Source: Paracoccaceae bacterium
Lineage (GTDB): Bacteria; Pseudomonadota; Alphaproteobacteria; Rhodobacterales; Rhodobacteraceae
NCBI GenBank assembly: GCA_902631295.1
Contig: CACOXV010000003.1
Span: forward strand, 1-64,000
DNA: 64,000 bases
Direction of reading: 5' to 3'
The translations under genes were made by a program, and so were the position numbers. Numbering within the stretch: position 1 is the first letter of the stretch; each line of letters begins with the position of its first letter. Below, piece after piece: positions 19,002-28,196 of the stretch. The notes beneath the pieces were generated by a model. That model had not been told where the DNA came from, made no database searches, and saw only the letters and a program-made list of their open reading frames with translations.

Positions 19002-20945
19002 TTAAGAGCTTTTGATATTGAGCTCAGCTATCTGCTTATTAGATTTGCTAAAGCTTTTTTGTAATAACTCAATACAACGAGCAATAATATCCGCTTCACT
19101 CATGCCGGCATCACTATACATTTCGGCCGGACTTGCTTGATCAATGAAACGATCTGGTAGGACCATACAGTCAATATTTACTCCTCTAAGCATCTGACCT
19201 GACTGCACCAAATGGTGAAGAACCAGACTACTAAATCCTCCAACCGATCCTTGTTCAACTGTAAGAATAGCGGAATGATCATTTACCAAGTCGTCAATTA
19301 AATTGGTATCAAGCGGTTTTGCAAAGCGAGCATCAGCAATCGTGACTGAGATTCCCTTATTCTTCAATGCAAGAGCAGCTTCTTGTACAACGGACAGGTG
19401 TGCTCCGAAGGAGAGAATTGCAACATCTGAACCTTGTTGAATAATTCGACCTTTTCCTATTTCGAGCACTTCTCCACGCTTCGGCAACTCAACACCCAGC
19501 CCATTTCCTCTGGGATATCTAAAAGAAATTGGTCCTGCATCATATTCGGCAGCTGTTCGAACCATGTGCATTAATTCGGCTTCATCAGATGCAGCCATAA
19601 CAACAAAGTTTGGTAAATTTGAAAGATAGGCAACGTCGAATGCGCCTGCATGTGTCGCTCCATCCGCTCCTACCAACCCTGCTCTATCAATGGCAAATCG
19701 CACAGGTAAATTTTGTAATGCCACGTCATGCACTATCTGATCGTAGCCTCTTTGTAAGAATGTTGAGTAAATGGCGCAAAATGGTTTGAGCCCACTTGCG
19801 GCCATACCAGCCGCAAAAGTTACACCGTGCTGTTCCGCTATTCCAACGTCAAAAACGCGCTTAGGAAAAACTTTGGCCATAGTATTAACACCAGTTCCAG
19901 ATGGCATTGCCGCAGTAACGGCAACGACCCTCGGGTCTGCTTCCGCCTCAATCGTAAGAGCTTGCCCGAATATTCCAGTATAGCTTGGAGCATTGGCAGG
20001 AGTCTTGGATTGAAGGCCAGTAGCTATGTCAAATTTTGATACTCCGTGATATTTATCGCTAGAGTTTTCAGCAGGCGCATAGCCACAGCCCTTTTTTGTG
20101 CAAACATGAATAAGCACTGGCCCGGTTGCTCGGGCTTTGGCGGCTCTTAGGACCAATAATAATTGAGGCATGTTATGACCATCAATTGGCCCCAAATAAT
20201 CAAACCCTAATTCCTCAAACAAAGTAGCCTGTCCATGCATACCAGTTACAATTTGTCTGGCTCTCCGCGCTCCGTCACGCATCGCCCATGGTAAATGAAC
20301 CTCAACTTCTTCTGCTAGTGATTTTAATTTATGGAACGCTGAATTACCATATAGTCCTGAAAGATAACTCGACATTGCGCCAACTGGCGGAGCAATCGAC
20401 ATTTCGTTATCATTTAAAATTACAAATAACCTCTTATTTTCTGCCCCAGCGTTATTCATTGCTTCATAGGCCATGCCGGCAGAAATTGACCCGTCACCTA
20501 TAACAGCTATGCAGTCACCAACATTTTGTCCAAGCTCACGACCCATGGTGAATCCCAACGCCGCTGAGATGGACGTAGAACTATGTGCTGCTCCAAAAGG
20601 ATCATACTCACTCTCACTTCTTTTGGTAAAACCACTGACCCCATCCTTCTGTCTTAAGCCCATCATACGTTTTCTGCGTCCAGTAATAATTTTATGCGGA
20701 TAGCACTGATGACCAACATCCCAGATTAGTTTATCACGAGGTGTTTTGAATATGGCATGTAAGGCAACTGTTAATTCCACGACACCAAGTGATGAACCCA
20801 AATGCCCACCAGTCTGAGAAACAACCTCAATAACTTCGTTTCTTAGCTCTTTAGCGACCTGATCCAAATCAGAATCACTCATTGTTCGAAGTGCTTCCGG
20901 ACTGGAAACTTTGTCCAAAATCGGCAGTTCAAATGGAAAAGACAT
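19002..20945 (-). CDS. dxs: 1-deoxy-D-xylulose-5-phosphate synthase
   Basis: 647 residues, full length. The thiamine-diphosphate motif GDGSISAG lies at 150-157, HxxSS-type HSSTSISAA at 121, and the transketolase pyrimidine domain begins near ATGLQSK with [13 protein letters not shown]. It condenses pyruvate and glyceraldehyde 3-phosphate, supplying isoprenoids for carotenoids and the bacteriochlorophyll phytyl tail. AGGA precedes the ATG. In relatives dxs follows pufM/pufC; here it follows pufA directly after a hairpin-rich stretch. Confidence 0.97.
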   Translation of the reverse strand: MSFPFELPILDKVSSPEALRTMSDSDLDQVAKELRNEVIEVVSQTGGHLGSSLGVVELTVALHAIFKTPRDKLIWDVGHQCYPHKIITGRRKRMMGLRQKDGVSGFTKRSESEYDPFGAAHSSTSISAALGFTMGRELGQNVGDCIAVIGDGSISAGMAYEAMNNAGAENKRLFVILNDNEMSIAPPVGAMSSYLSGLYGNSAFHKLKSLAEEVEVHLPWAMRDGARRARQIVTGMHGQATLFEELGFDYLGPIDGHNMPQLLLVLRAAKARATGPVLIHVCTKKGCGYAPAENSSDKYHGVSKFDIATGLQSKTPANAPSYTGIFGQALTIEAEADPRVVAVTAAMPSGTGVNTMAKVFPKRVFDVGIAEQHGVTFAAGMAASGLKPFCAIYSTFLQRGYDQIVHDVALQNLPVRFAIDRAGLVGADGATHAGAFDVAYLSNLPNFVVMAASDEAELMHMVRTAAEYDAGPISFRYPRGNGLGVELPKRGEVLEIGKGRIIQQGSDVAILSFGAHLSVVQEAALALKNKGISVTIADARFAKPLDTNLIDDLVNDHSAILTVEQGSVGGFSSLVLHHLVQSGQMLRGVNIDCMVLPDRFIDQASPAEMYSDAGMSEADIIARCIELLQKSFSKSNKQIAELNIKSS

Positions 20946-20971
20946 TTTAGTATCCTTTTTTTATTTTAAAA

Positions 20972-21004
20972 GGCGTCGCACCTGTATTGGGCAAGTGCGA
21001 CGCC
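20972..21004 (-). terminator. Strong hairpin ending the puf transcript, just upstream of dxs
   Basis: A perfect 10-bp GC-rich stem, GGCGTCGCAC (20972-20981) with GTGCGACGCC (20995-21004), and a 13-nt loop. Read on the minus strand it is followed by TTTTAAAATAAA, then the dxs ribosome-binding site. It probably terminates or attenuates readthrough from pufBA into dxs. Confidence 0.6.
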
Positions 21005-21007
21005 AGT

Positions 21008-21140
21008 TTCCTGTAGCCAACAGGAAGGGAACCGGGGTGTGGAAACCCCGAATTTGACCTATGGGACAATAGGCCAAATCTGGCTTGCGAGATTGGCGCT
21101 TATCGACGTTTCTTTAAAACCTCGATACTTCCTTTGGAAG
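21008..21140 (-). repeat. Run of hairpins between the pufL relic and dxs
   Basis: Inverted repeats follow one another closely: 21008-21026 (TTCCTGT/ACAGGAA), 21033-21050 (CGGGGT/ACCCCG), 21052-21079 (11-bp stem with one wobble), 21102-21126 (9-bp stem with one mismatch) and 21128-21140 (CTTCC/GGAAG, 3-nt loop). No protein-coding signal is seen apart from the relic of pufL. The run may stabilise the pufBA message or be a structured RNA; function is unproven. Confidence 0.55.
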
Positions 21141-21154
21141 CTAAGCAATACCAT
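21059..21154 (-). pseudogene. pufL: pufL remnant (N-terminal codons only)
   Basis: A 31-codon ORF begins at the ATG 21154 behind a GGAG ribosome-binding site. Its first residues, MVLLSFQRKYRG, match the PufL N terminus (MALLSFERKYR in relatives) at 9 of 11 positions. After residue 12 all similarity ends and a stop follows at 21061-21059. It lies where pufL starts, downstream of pufA. Reaction-centre L has about 280 residues, so this is a relic, or the edge of a deletion or assembly join. No pufM or pufC sequence is recognisable between it and dxs. Confidence 0.75.
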
Positions 21155-21215
21155 CTCGTATCTCCATTTTCTTCGGACGTTTACTAAAAACGAGAACCGA
21201 AAGTTGTAATTCAGT

Positions 21216-21252
21216 CGCTACGGCCAAATGGACACACCATATGCCCGTAGCG
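21216..21252 (-). promoter_or_regulatory. pufA-pufL intercistronic hairpin
   Basis: CGCTACGG and CCGTAGCG (8 bp) enclose a further six pairs around two mismatches, with a 5-nt loop. It lies 33 bp after the pufA stop. No T-run follows on the minus strand, so it resembles the mRNA-stabilising hairpin between pufA and pufL known in Rhodobacter more than a terminator. Confidence 0.65.
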
Positions 21253-21285
21253 TTATTTTTAGTTCACCTTGAACAAAACAATGGT

Positions 21286-21447
21286 TTAGCCACCAGCTGC
21301 TGCAGCTGCGGACTCAAACCAGTTGAAATGCTCCGTGCTTAGCAGAACAAGATGAATCATTGCTGCTAGCAAGAATAGGAAAACACCTTGTGCTACAAAC
21401 ACACGGCGTGGATCGAAAACGAGCCAGATTTTATAGAATTTAGCCAT
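21286..21447 (-). CDS. pufA: Light-harvesting 1 alpha subunit
   Basis: A 53-residue LH1 alpha polypeptide. It has the N-terminal [17 protein letters not shown] typical of the family, one membrane helix, and the bacteriochlorophyll-ligating histidine His32 in AAMIHLVLL. The C terminus is alanine-rich (SAAAAAGG). It forms the LH1 ring with PufB around the reaction centre. The coding region follows pufB by 14 bp. What follows it is unusual: pufL is only a relic. Confidence 0.97.
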   Translation of the reverse strand: MAKFYKIWLVFDPRRVFVAQGVFLFLLAAMIHLVLLSTEHFNWFESAAAAAGG

Positions 21448-21461
21448 AAATCAATCCTTCC

Positions 21462-21617
21462 CTAGAATGCGAACCAGGGGCGGTAGATGTAAGTTGCTAT
21501 ATGAGCAATGATGCAAGCGGTTACGAATAACCACATCCCACTCAAATAAACAGAATGCAACTCCTGCGCCTGTTCGTCGGTTAGACCTGTAAAAGACAAG
21601 CCATTTTTATCAGCCAT
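21462..21617 (-). CDS. pufB: Light-harvesting 1 beta subunit
   Basis: 51 residues from the ATG at 21617, preceded by GGAGG. The polar N terminus [15 protein letters not shown], single membrane helix and bacteriochlorophyll ligand His39 in [14 protein letters not shown] are canonical for LH1 beta. It pairs with PufA. The ribosome-binding site sits in a small inverted repeat (21621-21635, ATTTCC/GGAAAT), which could tune translation. Confidence 0.97.
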   Translation of the reverse strand: MADKNGLSFTGLTDEQAQELHSVYLSGMWLFVTACIIAHIATYIYRPWFAF

Positions 21618-21620
21618 GAC

Positions 21621-21635
21621 ATTTCCTCCGGAAAT
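21621..21635 (-). promoter_or_regulatory. Hairpin over the pufB ribosome-binding site
   Basis: ATTTCC and GGAAAT form a 6-bp stem with a 3-nt loop. On the transcript the GGAGG Shine-Dalgarno is partly in the loop and partly in the 3' arm, four to nine bases before the pufB ATG. Melting it would be needed for full ribosome access; a regulatory role is inference. Confidence 0.4.
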
Positions 21636-21749
21636 AATTTGCTGACGCCACAGCACCCCTGCGGCCGGGTCCCTCTAAAAGCATTTGCTTCCTTCGGGGT
21701 CCTGTCCCACCGATACGGCAGAGCAGAAATTGATCCTCAACCTTAGACA

Positions 21750-21971
21750 TTAGGCTGAGAAAATTACGGGCGTGATCCGGTCAGCCTCAGCTCTTGAGCG
21801 AGCGATAGGGCCAACCACAAACACGGATTTTTTTTGGAATACTTCAACAACCCAACTTACAATTGAAAATGGGATTGCGAGTAAAAAAATTATACTAAAA
21901 AAGAACACGAATTCGAAAGAGCGCCGCGGCTTGGCTCTATATTTTCGAGCGGATTGAGAAACATCTGTCAT
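21750..21971 (-). CDS. pufQ: PufQ, bacteriochlorophyll/puf-linked membrane protein
   Basis: 73 residues from the ATG at 21971, 4 bp after the bchZ stop. It has a basic N terminus (ARKYRAKPRRS), one membrane helix (about residues 20-43) and a charged tail. PufQ proteins are needed for normal bacteriochlorophyll production and puf expression in Rhodobacter; the mechanism is not settled. Position between bchZ and pufB is the family's standard place and is the main support. Confidence 0.88.
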   Translation of the reverse strand: MTDVSQSARKYRAKPRRSFEFVFFFSIIFLLAIPFSIVSWVVEVFQKKSVFVVGPIARSRAEADRITPVIFSA

Positions 21972-21975
21972 TGTA

Positions 21976-23448
21976 CTAAGTTCCTTTATTCTGCATAGCA
22001 CCTGAATCATCATGGGCTATTACCGTTTCTTTAGTCACACGGTCGTGACCAGCATTAAGGGTTGCTATTTCAACTGCATCTCTGAGTCTCTTAGCTGCCG
22101 AAATTCTTGTTAAGATTGGGTGAGTTGCTACTATTCTATCCAACTCAGCTTGCGCTTGTGCATCCCATTGCAAGTCTTTTCTTAAATTAGTTGGGGTACC
22201 CTCTGCTGCATCCATATCACTCGCCAAAGGCAGAATGTGGAATAGAGCATCAAATAAGCCGTTGCACAATTCTTGAAGTACATATGTAGCACCAGCATAA
22301 CCCATCATCGGAGTTCCAGTAGCACGCCTTATCGCTGCACCCGGAAATGAAGCAGGGATAAATGCTGGTTGCGGTCCGTGACCACTCTTAAGTTCGGCTA
22401 AATACATCTTCTCATTTATTGAGCCAAAAACGATGAGAGGACGTTTTTGCTCCATTAGTGAGCGAACTTCCTGATTATTTGTCTTTTTACCGCGCACTCG
22501 AGCGACCGAGAATGCGCAGGGGAAGCCCAAATCAGTTTCAAGATAATTACGCAATCCCCGAGCATAAGTTTCATTAGCTACTATCCCAAAACTTGCAGTT
22601 CCAAAAAAGTCTTGAGTTACAGACCGCCATAAATCCCAAACTGGCTTTATGGTTGAATGCTTTTCTTGCTCAATAAAAGGCTCTGGATCTAAACCAAGTA
22701 ACTCTCCAAGGGATCTAAGAAATTTCGTTGTGCTTTCAACACCAATTGGAGCCTGCAAATATGGCTTTCCTAGTAATTCACACAAACCTCGACCAAATTC
22801 TCTATACATACAAACATTGACATCAGCATTTACGAGGCCTCGCATTTCAGCTAAGTGGGCACCCAGGGGCATTACCATATTTACTTCAGCACCAATTCCC
22901 GTAACCAAACGGCGAATTTCCTGCAGGTCACTCGGCATGTTAAAAGTTCCGTACATCGGTCCAAGAATGTTTACCCTGGGCTTGGAGCCTTCTTCACGTT
23001 TCTTTTCAGGAGGCATTCTGCCCTTGGTCATTCCAAATTCAGTGAATATCCAAGTCATGGCTCTATCCGCTGACTCCCATTGGTCTTCGTCTATTGTCCG
23101 TGGCAAAAACCTCTGAATATTAGTACCTTGCGGTGTTACACCACCACCAATCATTTCAGATATAGAGCCAGTAACAACAACAGCTGGAAGCGCCGGATCT
23201 AGAGCCTCCCAAGCCCGTCTCATCGCGCCCTCTGTCCCATCACGGCCCAATTCTTCCTCACCTAAACCAGTGACGACAATTGGTAATTCATGAGGAGGAA
23301 GCCCATCCGTGTAGTGTAAAACAGATGTAACCGGCAAGTTTTCACATCCAACAGGACCATCTATAACGACCTGCAGCCCCTTAACGGCACAGAAAGCATA
23401 AACAGCTCCCCAATATCCTCCAGCACGGTCATGATCCTGGATCAACAT
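21976..23448 (-). CDS. bchZ: Chlorophyllide a reductase subunit Z
   Basis: 490 residues, nitrogenase-like subunit of chlorophyllide a oxidoreductase (BchXYZ), which reduces the C7-C8 bond of chlorophyllide a. Nitrogenase-type motifs include [27 protein letters not shown] and the [12 protein letters not shown] segment. The start overlaps the bchY stop as ATGA. The order bchC-X-Y-Z-pufQBA is the Rhodobacterales order. Confidence 0.96.
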   Translation of the reverse strand: MLIQDHDRAGGYWGAVYAFCAVKGLQVVIDGPVGCENLPVTSVLHYTDGLPPHELPIVVTGLGEEELGRDGTEGAMRRAWEALDPALPAVVVTGSISEMIGGGVTPQGTNIQRFLPRTIDEDQWESADRAMTWIFTEFGMTKGRMPPEKKREEGSKPRVNILGPMYGTFNMPSDLQEIRRLVTGIGAEVNMVMPLGAHLAEMRGLVNADVNVCMYREFGRGLCELLGKPYLQAPIGVESTTKFLRSLGELLGLDPEPFIEQEKHSTIKPVWDLWRSVTQDFFGTASFGIVANETYARGLRNYLETDLGFPCAFSVARVRGKKTNNQEVRSLMEQKRPLIVFGSINEKMYLAELKSGHGPQPAFIPASFPGAAIRRATGTPMMGYAGATYVLQELCNGLFDALFHILPLASDMDAAEGTPTNLRKDLQWDAQAQAELDRIVATHPILTRISAAKRLRDAVEIATLNAGHDRVTKETVIAHDDSGAMQNKGT

Positions 23449-25028
23449 CAGATCATCTCCTGTGCTTTGGCGGCTTTGGCTGCCTTATCGAGTTTTTTCT
23501 GGTGTTGTGCGCGAAATTCTGGACGGAGATTAGGTGATCCTTCCCAGACACCAGATGTATCATCGGCACCTACGCCTTCAAAGAAACCCTTCAAATTCGC
23601 CATACGATCACGATTACCAATGGCAGTATTAATTACTTCAGCTAAACTTCCCGCACCAGCGACACCCATAAGTGGCCGAGCTGAGACTAAATTAGTGAAA
23701 TATAGGCCGGGGCGCCCCTGCTCTTTGGCATGCTGCACCACTGGCGTTGTGCCGATGGCGAGGTCTGGTTCAAATGCATCAATTGCCGATAAATCATCTT
23801 CCAGAGAAGCTCTAAACTTTACTGCCACCCCTTTCTGACTGAGCCAAGTGGCGTCTACCTGAGACATTTCCGTTTTTGGACAAGCAGTCCCAACGTATGG
23901 CACCTCAGCACCACTTTCTATTAACAGTCTTGCAACCAATAACTCACTACCTTCATACCCTGATAGTGTAATGCGTCCCTTAATAGGAGTCTTCTCCAGG
24001 GCCTCTTTTATCGCTGGTAGAAACATATTCTGAGCTTGAGCTAGTTGTTTCTGAGGTACGGAAAATATTTTTCCAACATTTGCAAGCCAATTTGCCGTTC
24101 CATCGTATCCGACTGGAGCACTACCGAAAGCCGGACGCCCTGCCGCATCGAATTCTCGTAAAGTTGCTGTATAAAATGGATGTATCGCCGCGACAGCCTC
24201 ACACTCCAGAGCGGCGTATAATTCTCTCCACTCACGGGCTGGTAAAACTGGACCAGCAGATAGGCCCATGGGGTCAAGCATTGCCCCAATTACCATTGGA
24301 TCAGCTGGAAACATTTCACCGAGTATAGCTACACTTGGTCTGTCGTTTTTACCTGCTTTTGGCGCTTGAACGGGACCAGCTTCAACCTCTTGCCGCGCAA
24401 AATTAAGCATTGCACCGGCCAAGATATCTTTCGCCTCTGCATGAGTTGGAACACCGAAACCAGGGACATCAATGCCAATAATGCGTACACCATTTATTTC
24501 ATTTGGAAGGAGCCTTAGAGGAACTCCACTCGCAGTCGGTACACAAAGATTTGTAACAACAACAGCATCGTAATGATCTGGATCTGCCAGCTCGTGAACA
24601 GCATCTCTAATGTCTTCAAAAAGTTTTCCAGTTACTAAGGTTTCTGAATTGAAAGGAACGTATCCAACTGAACGCCTTGCGCCGTAGAAATGACTCACAA
24701 ATGTAAGCCCATATACACAACAAGCCGATCCTGATAAAACAGTCGCCACCCGTCTCATTCTCAAACCTACCCTCAATGAGCCAAAAGCAGGACACATTGA
24801 CTGAGGCTTATCGTGTGGGCCCATCGGATAGTCAGCTGCATATTTTTCTAAAATCTCAGAGTTTTGACTATTTTCTGCAGCCGTTTTCATGGTTGAGCCA
24901 GAGTGACAACCAAGCTGAGCATCAACCGGCGTCTCCAAAGCTCGATGTTCTGCGCTGGAGGCTTCTTCGGGATGCCCTCTTATTACTTCTGTATCTGAGG
25001 CTTTATCGTATTTTATTTCCTTGCTCAT
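23448..25028 (-). CDS. bchY: Chlorophyllide a reductase subunit Y
   Basis: 526 residues from the ATG at 25028, one base after the bchX stop; a longer frame upstream overlaps bchX and is rejected. The N-terminal region is followed by the nitrogenase-like core with [13 protein letters not shown] and [17 protein letters not shown], whose cysteines are expected to ligate the BchYZ iron-sulfur cluster. It partners BchZ and BchX in chlorophyllide a reduction. Confidence 0.96.
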   Translation of the reverse strand: MSKEIKYDKASDTEVIRGHPEEASSAEHRALETPVDAQLGCHSGSTMKTAAENSQNSEILEKYAADYPMGPHDKPQSMCPAFGSLRVGLRMRRVATVLSGSACCVYGLTFVSHFYGARRSVGYVPFNSETLVTGKLFEDIRDAVHELADPDHYDAVVVTNLCVPTASGVPLRLLPNEINGVRIIGIDVPGFGVPTHAEAKDILAGAMLNFARQEVEAGPVQAPKAGKNDRPSVAILGEMFPADPMVIGAMLDPMGLSAGPVLPAREWRELYAALECEAVAAIHPFYTATLREFDAAGRPAFGSAPVGYDGTANWLANVGKIFSVPQKQLAQAQNMFLPAIKEALEKTPIKGRITLSGYEGSELLVARLLIESGAEVPYVGTACPKTEMSQVDATWLSQKGVAVKFRASLEDDLSAIDAFEPDLAIGTTPVVQHAKEQGRPGLYFTNLVSARPLMGVAGAGSLAEVINTAIGNRDRMANLKGFFEGVGADDTSGVWEGSPNLRPEFRAQHQKKLDKAAKAAKAQEMI

Positions 25029-25029
25029 C

Positions 25030-26043
25030 TCATGCCTCGTCGTAAACGACCTCCAAAGACTTCTTCGGTTTCGCATGTTTCCCGCGCATATCGACGTCAG
25101 TGGCTGGCACGAGTACGACGTCTCCACCAGTATCTTTGCTATCAAAAAGATTAAGAAGCCCGTCTTGATCTAATGGTGTCGGCCGAACGGGAGGAGCTTC
25201 TCCAACTGCCTCAGCTAGCTGAGTAAACAAATCTCCCCACTGACCTTGCTTGGTCCCAACTATTTGATAATTTGCAGATTTTTTCCTTAAATCATCGTCT
25301 TGGGGTATTGCAGCTAAAATGGGAATTTTAACCTCTCGCGCGAAAGCAGCTGCTTCCCCGCTTCCATCATCTTTGTTTATAACCAGACCAGCAACTCCAA
25401 CGTTACCGCCTAATTTTCGAAAATATTCAACTGCCGAGCATACATTATTGGAAACATATAAGGACTGCAGATCATTTGAAGCGACCAATATAACCTTCTG
25501 CGCCATATCTCGCGCAATCGGTAGACCAAAACCTCCACAAACTACATCCCCGAGAAAGTCCAACAAAACGTAGTCGAAATCCCAATCATGGAACCCTAAT
25601 TTTTCAAGCAACTCAAAACCGTGAATAATACCTCGACCACCACAGCCTCTACCAACTTCAGGGCCGCCAAGCTCCATGGCAAACACCCCACCACGCTTGA
25701 AACAGACGTCACCAATTTTTACTTCCTCACCGGCCAACTTCTTTTTTGTTGAAGTTTCTATGATAGTGGGGCAAGCCTTACCGCCAAATAATAAGCTTGT
25801 AGTGTCAGATTTGGGATCACACCCTATTAGCAAGACCCTTTTACCCATTTCCGCCATCATGTGCGAAAGATTTGCTAATGTGAAAGACTTTCCTATGCCG
25901 CCTTTCCCATAAATAGCTATGATCTGTGTGTGTTTTGTAGGCTCAGAAGCCTCACTCTCAGATTGTATATCCGCAAGGTCCATATTCGCCTCATCTCTTA
26001 GTCTTTGCGAATAATCCTTTAGATTTGGGACATCATCTTTCAT
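25030..26043 (-). CDS. bchX: Chlorophyllide a reductase iron protein subunit X
   Basis: 337 residues, NifH-like ATPase. The P-loop YGKGGIGKS is at 45-53; cluster-binding cysteines are seen in GCGGRG and DVVCGGFG. It delivers electrons to BchYZ using ATP. The ATG at 26043 overlaps the bchC TGA and has GGAG upstream. The N-terminal extension of about 40 residues before the P-loop is normal for BchX and distinguishes it from BchL. Confidence 0.97.
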   Translation of the reverse strand: MKDDVPNLKDYSQRLRDEANMDLADIQSESEASEPTKHTQIIAIYGKGGIGKSFTLANLSHMMAEMGKRVLLIGCDPKSDTTSLLFGGKACPTIIETSTKKKLAGEEVKIGDVCFKRGGVFAMELGGPEVGRGCGGRGIIHGFELLEKLGFHDWDFDYVLLDFLGDVVCGGFGLPIARDMAQKVILVASNDLQSLYVSNNVCSAVEYFRKLGGNVGVAGLVINKDDGSGEAAAFAREVKIPILAAIPQDDDLRKKSANYQIVGTKQGQWGDLFTQLAEAVGEAPPVRPTPLDQDGLLNLFDSKDTGGDVVLVPATDVDMRGKHAKPKKSLEVVYDEA

Positions 26044-26981
26044 TTCATATTGCTCCAATCTAGCATCATTTTACTGCAATCGGCGGTTTCAAATGCTGTT
26101 CTATAAGCCCTATCTGCATTTTCCGCTGATGACCTATGAGTAATCAATTCATCCAATGAAAGAGCTCCGCTCTCAACCAACGCGCGAACTGCAACAAGAT
26201 CAGAATGAGACCATTCAGCCGCAATTCTAATCTTAATTTCTTTCATAAAGGCAGGTGGAAAGGCAAAGTTGATTCTCTCGCTATAAAATCCTGCAAGCAC
26301 TATTTCAGCACCTTTCTGACACTTCTGAATCCACTGGTCTAAAATATCAGCCCGACCAGATGCGTCGAATACAGCGCGATAATTATTGCGTTTATCCACG
26401 TCTGGGTGGATAACCTCGTAACCAGTAGCTCCACTTCTCCGAGCTTCATCTATCTCCCAGACAGTGGGGGGCTCCCCACCAGCAGCAAGCGTAAGACGGG
26501 CTAACATCCGCCCTAGCACCCCATGACCTATAATAAGATCTGGCAACCTAACTTCCATTCCGGCAATTGCATGGCGGGCAGTTGCTGCAAGAGCAAAAAG
26601 AGCACCCTGCTCACCCAAACCTGGGTCAATTTTAATTGTTCTATCACAATGGGTTACAAGTAATCTTGCTGATCCCCCAAAGAGACCAAAGGCGTCCTTA
26701 AATCCATTAGACCCGGGTACAAAGACATGATCACCAGGGCTGACTGTTGACCCTTTTTCTGCATGAACAACTTCACCAACTGCTTCATAACCGGGCACGA
26801 GAGGATATCCCATACCAGGGAAAGGTGGCATGGTGCCAGACCATAATAAGCCTTCAGTACCAGTTGAAATTCCAGAATGACTTACCTGAACAACGACATC
26901 GTTATCAGCCGGCTCTTTTAAGCCAACGGACTGAATTGAAAGTTGCTTAGCACCCTCCAATAGAACTGCCGATGTCTCCAT
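26040..26981 (-). CDS. bchC: Bacteriochlorophyllide a dehydrogenase
   Basis: 313 residues of the medium-chain dehydrogenase fold. An N-terminal GroES-like domain (GISTGTEGLLWSG, VPGYEAVGEV) precedes a nucleotide-binding domain with IIGHGVLGRM. It oxidises the 3-hydroxyethyl group to the 3-acetyl of bacteriochlorophyllide a. It is the first gene of the bchCXYZ-pufQBA operon. Tandem PpsR operators lie just upstream. Confidence 0.95.
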   Translation of the reverse strand: METSAVLLEGAKQLSIQSVGLKEPADNDVVVQVSHSGISTGTEGLLWSGTMPPFPGMGYPLVPGYEAVGEVVHAEKGSTVSPGDHVFVPGSNGFKDAFGLFGGSARLLVTHCDRTIKIDPGLGEQGALFALAATARHAIAGMEVRLPDLIIGHGVLGRMLARLTLAAGGEPPTVWEIDEARRSGATGYEVIHPDVDKRNNYRAVFDASGRADILDQWIQKCQKGAEIVLAGFYSERINFAFPPAFMKEIKIRIAAEWSHSDLVAVRALVESGALSLDELITHRSSAENADRAYRTAFETADCSKMMLDWSNMK

Positions 26982-27027
26982 CCTCTAATCCTTATCATGC
27001 GATTGCGCTAAAGAGTCGCTATCTGAG

Positions 27028-27071
27028 TGTAAGTTTAACCTTACATTTTAAAGTGTCAATTTAATTTGACA
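27028..27071 (-). promoter_or_regulatory. Tandem PpsR operators of the bchC operon
   Basis: Two exact TGT-N12-ACA palindromes: 27028-27045 (TGTAAGTTTAACCTTACA) and 27054-27071 (TGTCAATTTAATTTGACA), 8 bp apart. They lie between the crtF stop and the bchC start. This is the binding pattern known for PpsR/CrtJ, which represses bch, crt and puf genes under oxygen or light. Confidence 0.85.
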
Positions 27072-27082
27072 TTTTTTATAAT

Positions 27083-28192
27083 TTAACTTTTGCGGGCCTC
27101 TATTACGGTCGTAATAAAAGGGCGTCTGGATTTATGAATTTTAATATCTACAAATCCTGCAGCTTTAATTAAGTCAGATACTTGGTTGGGAGATCGTGTC
27201 TTCCCTGTGCGCATGGCAAGTGTGTAGATAGCAAAATACACATCGCCCGATATTGATGGTCGATCAGGGCCAAGCATTGGCTCAGAAACTATCAAGCGAC
27301 CACCTGAGCCGAGCGCACGATGGGCTTTAGCAAGTAAGCTCTCAATTGTTTTATCACGATGATCATAAAGTATACGCACTAGAGAGATTACATCATATCC
27401 TTTAGGCAGCTCATCTTCCTTGAAAGACCCAATAATACAAGTATGCGCTGCATTCTCGGAATGCGAGCCTGGCAGATCGAAAACTGCTGCATCAACCTTC
27501 GGATAAATTTTACTCAACTCACCCACAAAGGTGCCCTTACCGCCACCCACATCTAAGAAACGACACGTTGGTGGTATGTTGACGGAATTTAGCGTGTCAG
27601 CTGCGACCATGTACTGAGACTCGCTCATCAAATTACTGTACTGCTCCACCTCATTAGGACTTAGGTCCATACCGCCACTAAAAACATAGGGCCAAAATTT
27701 TGAGAGATGCGTTTCCTCAACCCCCCTAAAAAAATCCAATGGGTTCAGCAAGTCTCTGTAAAGAATCTTATGATGCTCGATGAGATCCACCACACCAGGC
27801 AAGCCGATTATTACTGCCCCCTTGCGTGTTAGGCGATAACTACCCTTATTTTCTTTAACAAGCCCAATAGCCTCACCGGCGCGGCATAAAATTTCGGTGC
27901 GCTCTAGATCAAAACCCCAAAATGAAGATAACATAACGGCAGTATATGGTTTTCTATCTAGTTTCTGAAGCGCTCCTGTTTGAATCCAAACAAAAAGAAC
28001 CTGTGTCGAGACAAAGCCAGACATCAGCGCAAAGATATCTTCACCCTCACGCTTTGCTACGCCCGAAAGAATTGGTATCTTTCCAATAATCCTATGAAAT
28101 TTCTGATTTTTAAATAAATTATTTTTAGCCCTCATCCAAAAATGTGACTTAGGAACTTTGCTGAAACCACTTTCAGGACTATCAATTACCAT
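27083..28192 (-). CDS. crtF: Demethylspheroidene / hydroxyneurosporene O-methyltransferase
   Basis: 369 residues. An N-terminal winged-helix dimerisation domain precedes a SAM-dependent O-methyltransferase domain with FLDVGGGKGTFVGEL and the SEPMLGP acidic motif. It methylates the tertiary hydroxyl introduced by CrtC. It starts 4 bp after crtE on the same strand, so crtE-crtF is an operon. bchC follows after the operator region. Confidence 0.94.
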   Translation of the reverse strand: MVIDSPESGFSKVPKSHFWMRAKNNLFKNQKFHRIIGKIPILSGVAKREGEDIFALMSGFVSTQVLFVWIQTGALQKLDRKPYTAVMLSSFWGFDLERTEILCRAGEAIGLVKENKGSYRLTRKGAVIIGLPGVVDLIEHHKILYRDLLNPLDFFRGVEETHLSKFWPYVFSGGMDLSPNEVEQYSNLMSESQYMVAADTLNSVNIPPTCRFLDVGGGKGTFVGELSKIYPKVDAAVFDLPGSHSENAAHTCIIGSFKEDELPKGYDVISLVRILYDHRDKTIESLLAKAHRALGSGGRLIVSEPMLGPDRPSISGDVYFAIYTLAMRTGKTRSPNQVSDLIKAAGFVDIKIHKSRRPFITTVIEARKS

Positions 28193-28196
28193 AGTT

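Noticed and set aside
21059-21154. The 31-codon ORF as a functional small protein
   Set aside because: Only the first 11-12 residues match PufL and the rest shows no similarity or hydrophobic pattern; its position after pufA makes a relic of pufL the simpler reading, though translation is possible because a ribosome-binding site is present.
21216-21252. pufA downstream hairpin as a rho-independent terminator
   Set aside because: No T-run follows on the minus strand; it fits an mRNA-stabilising intercistronic hairpin better.
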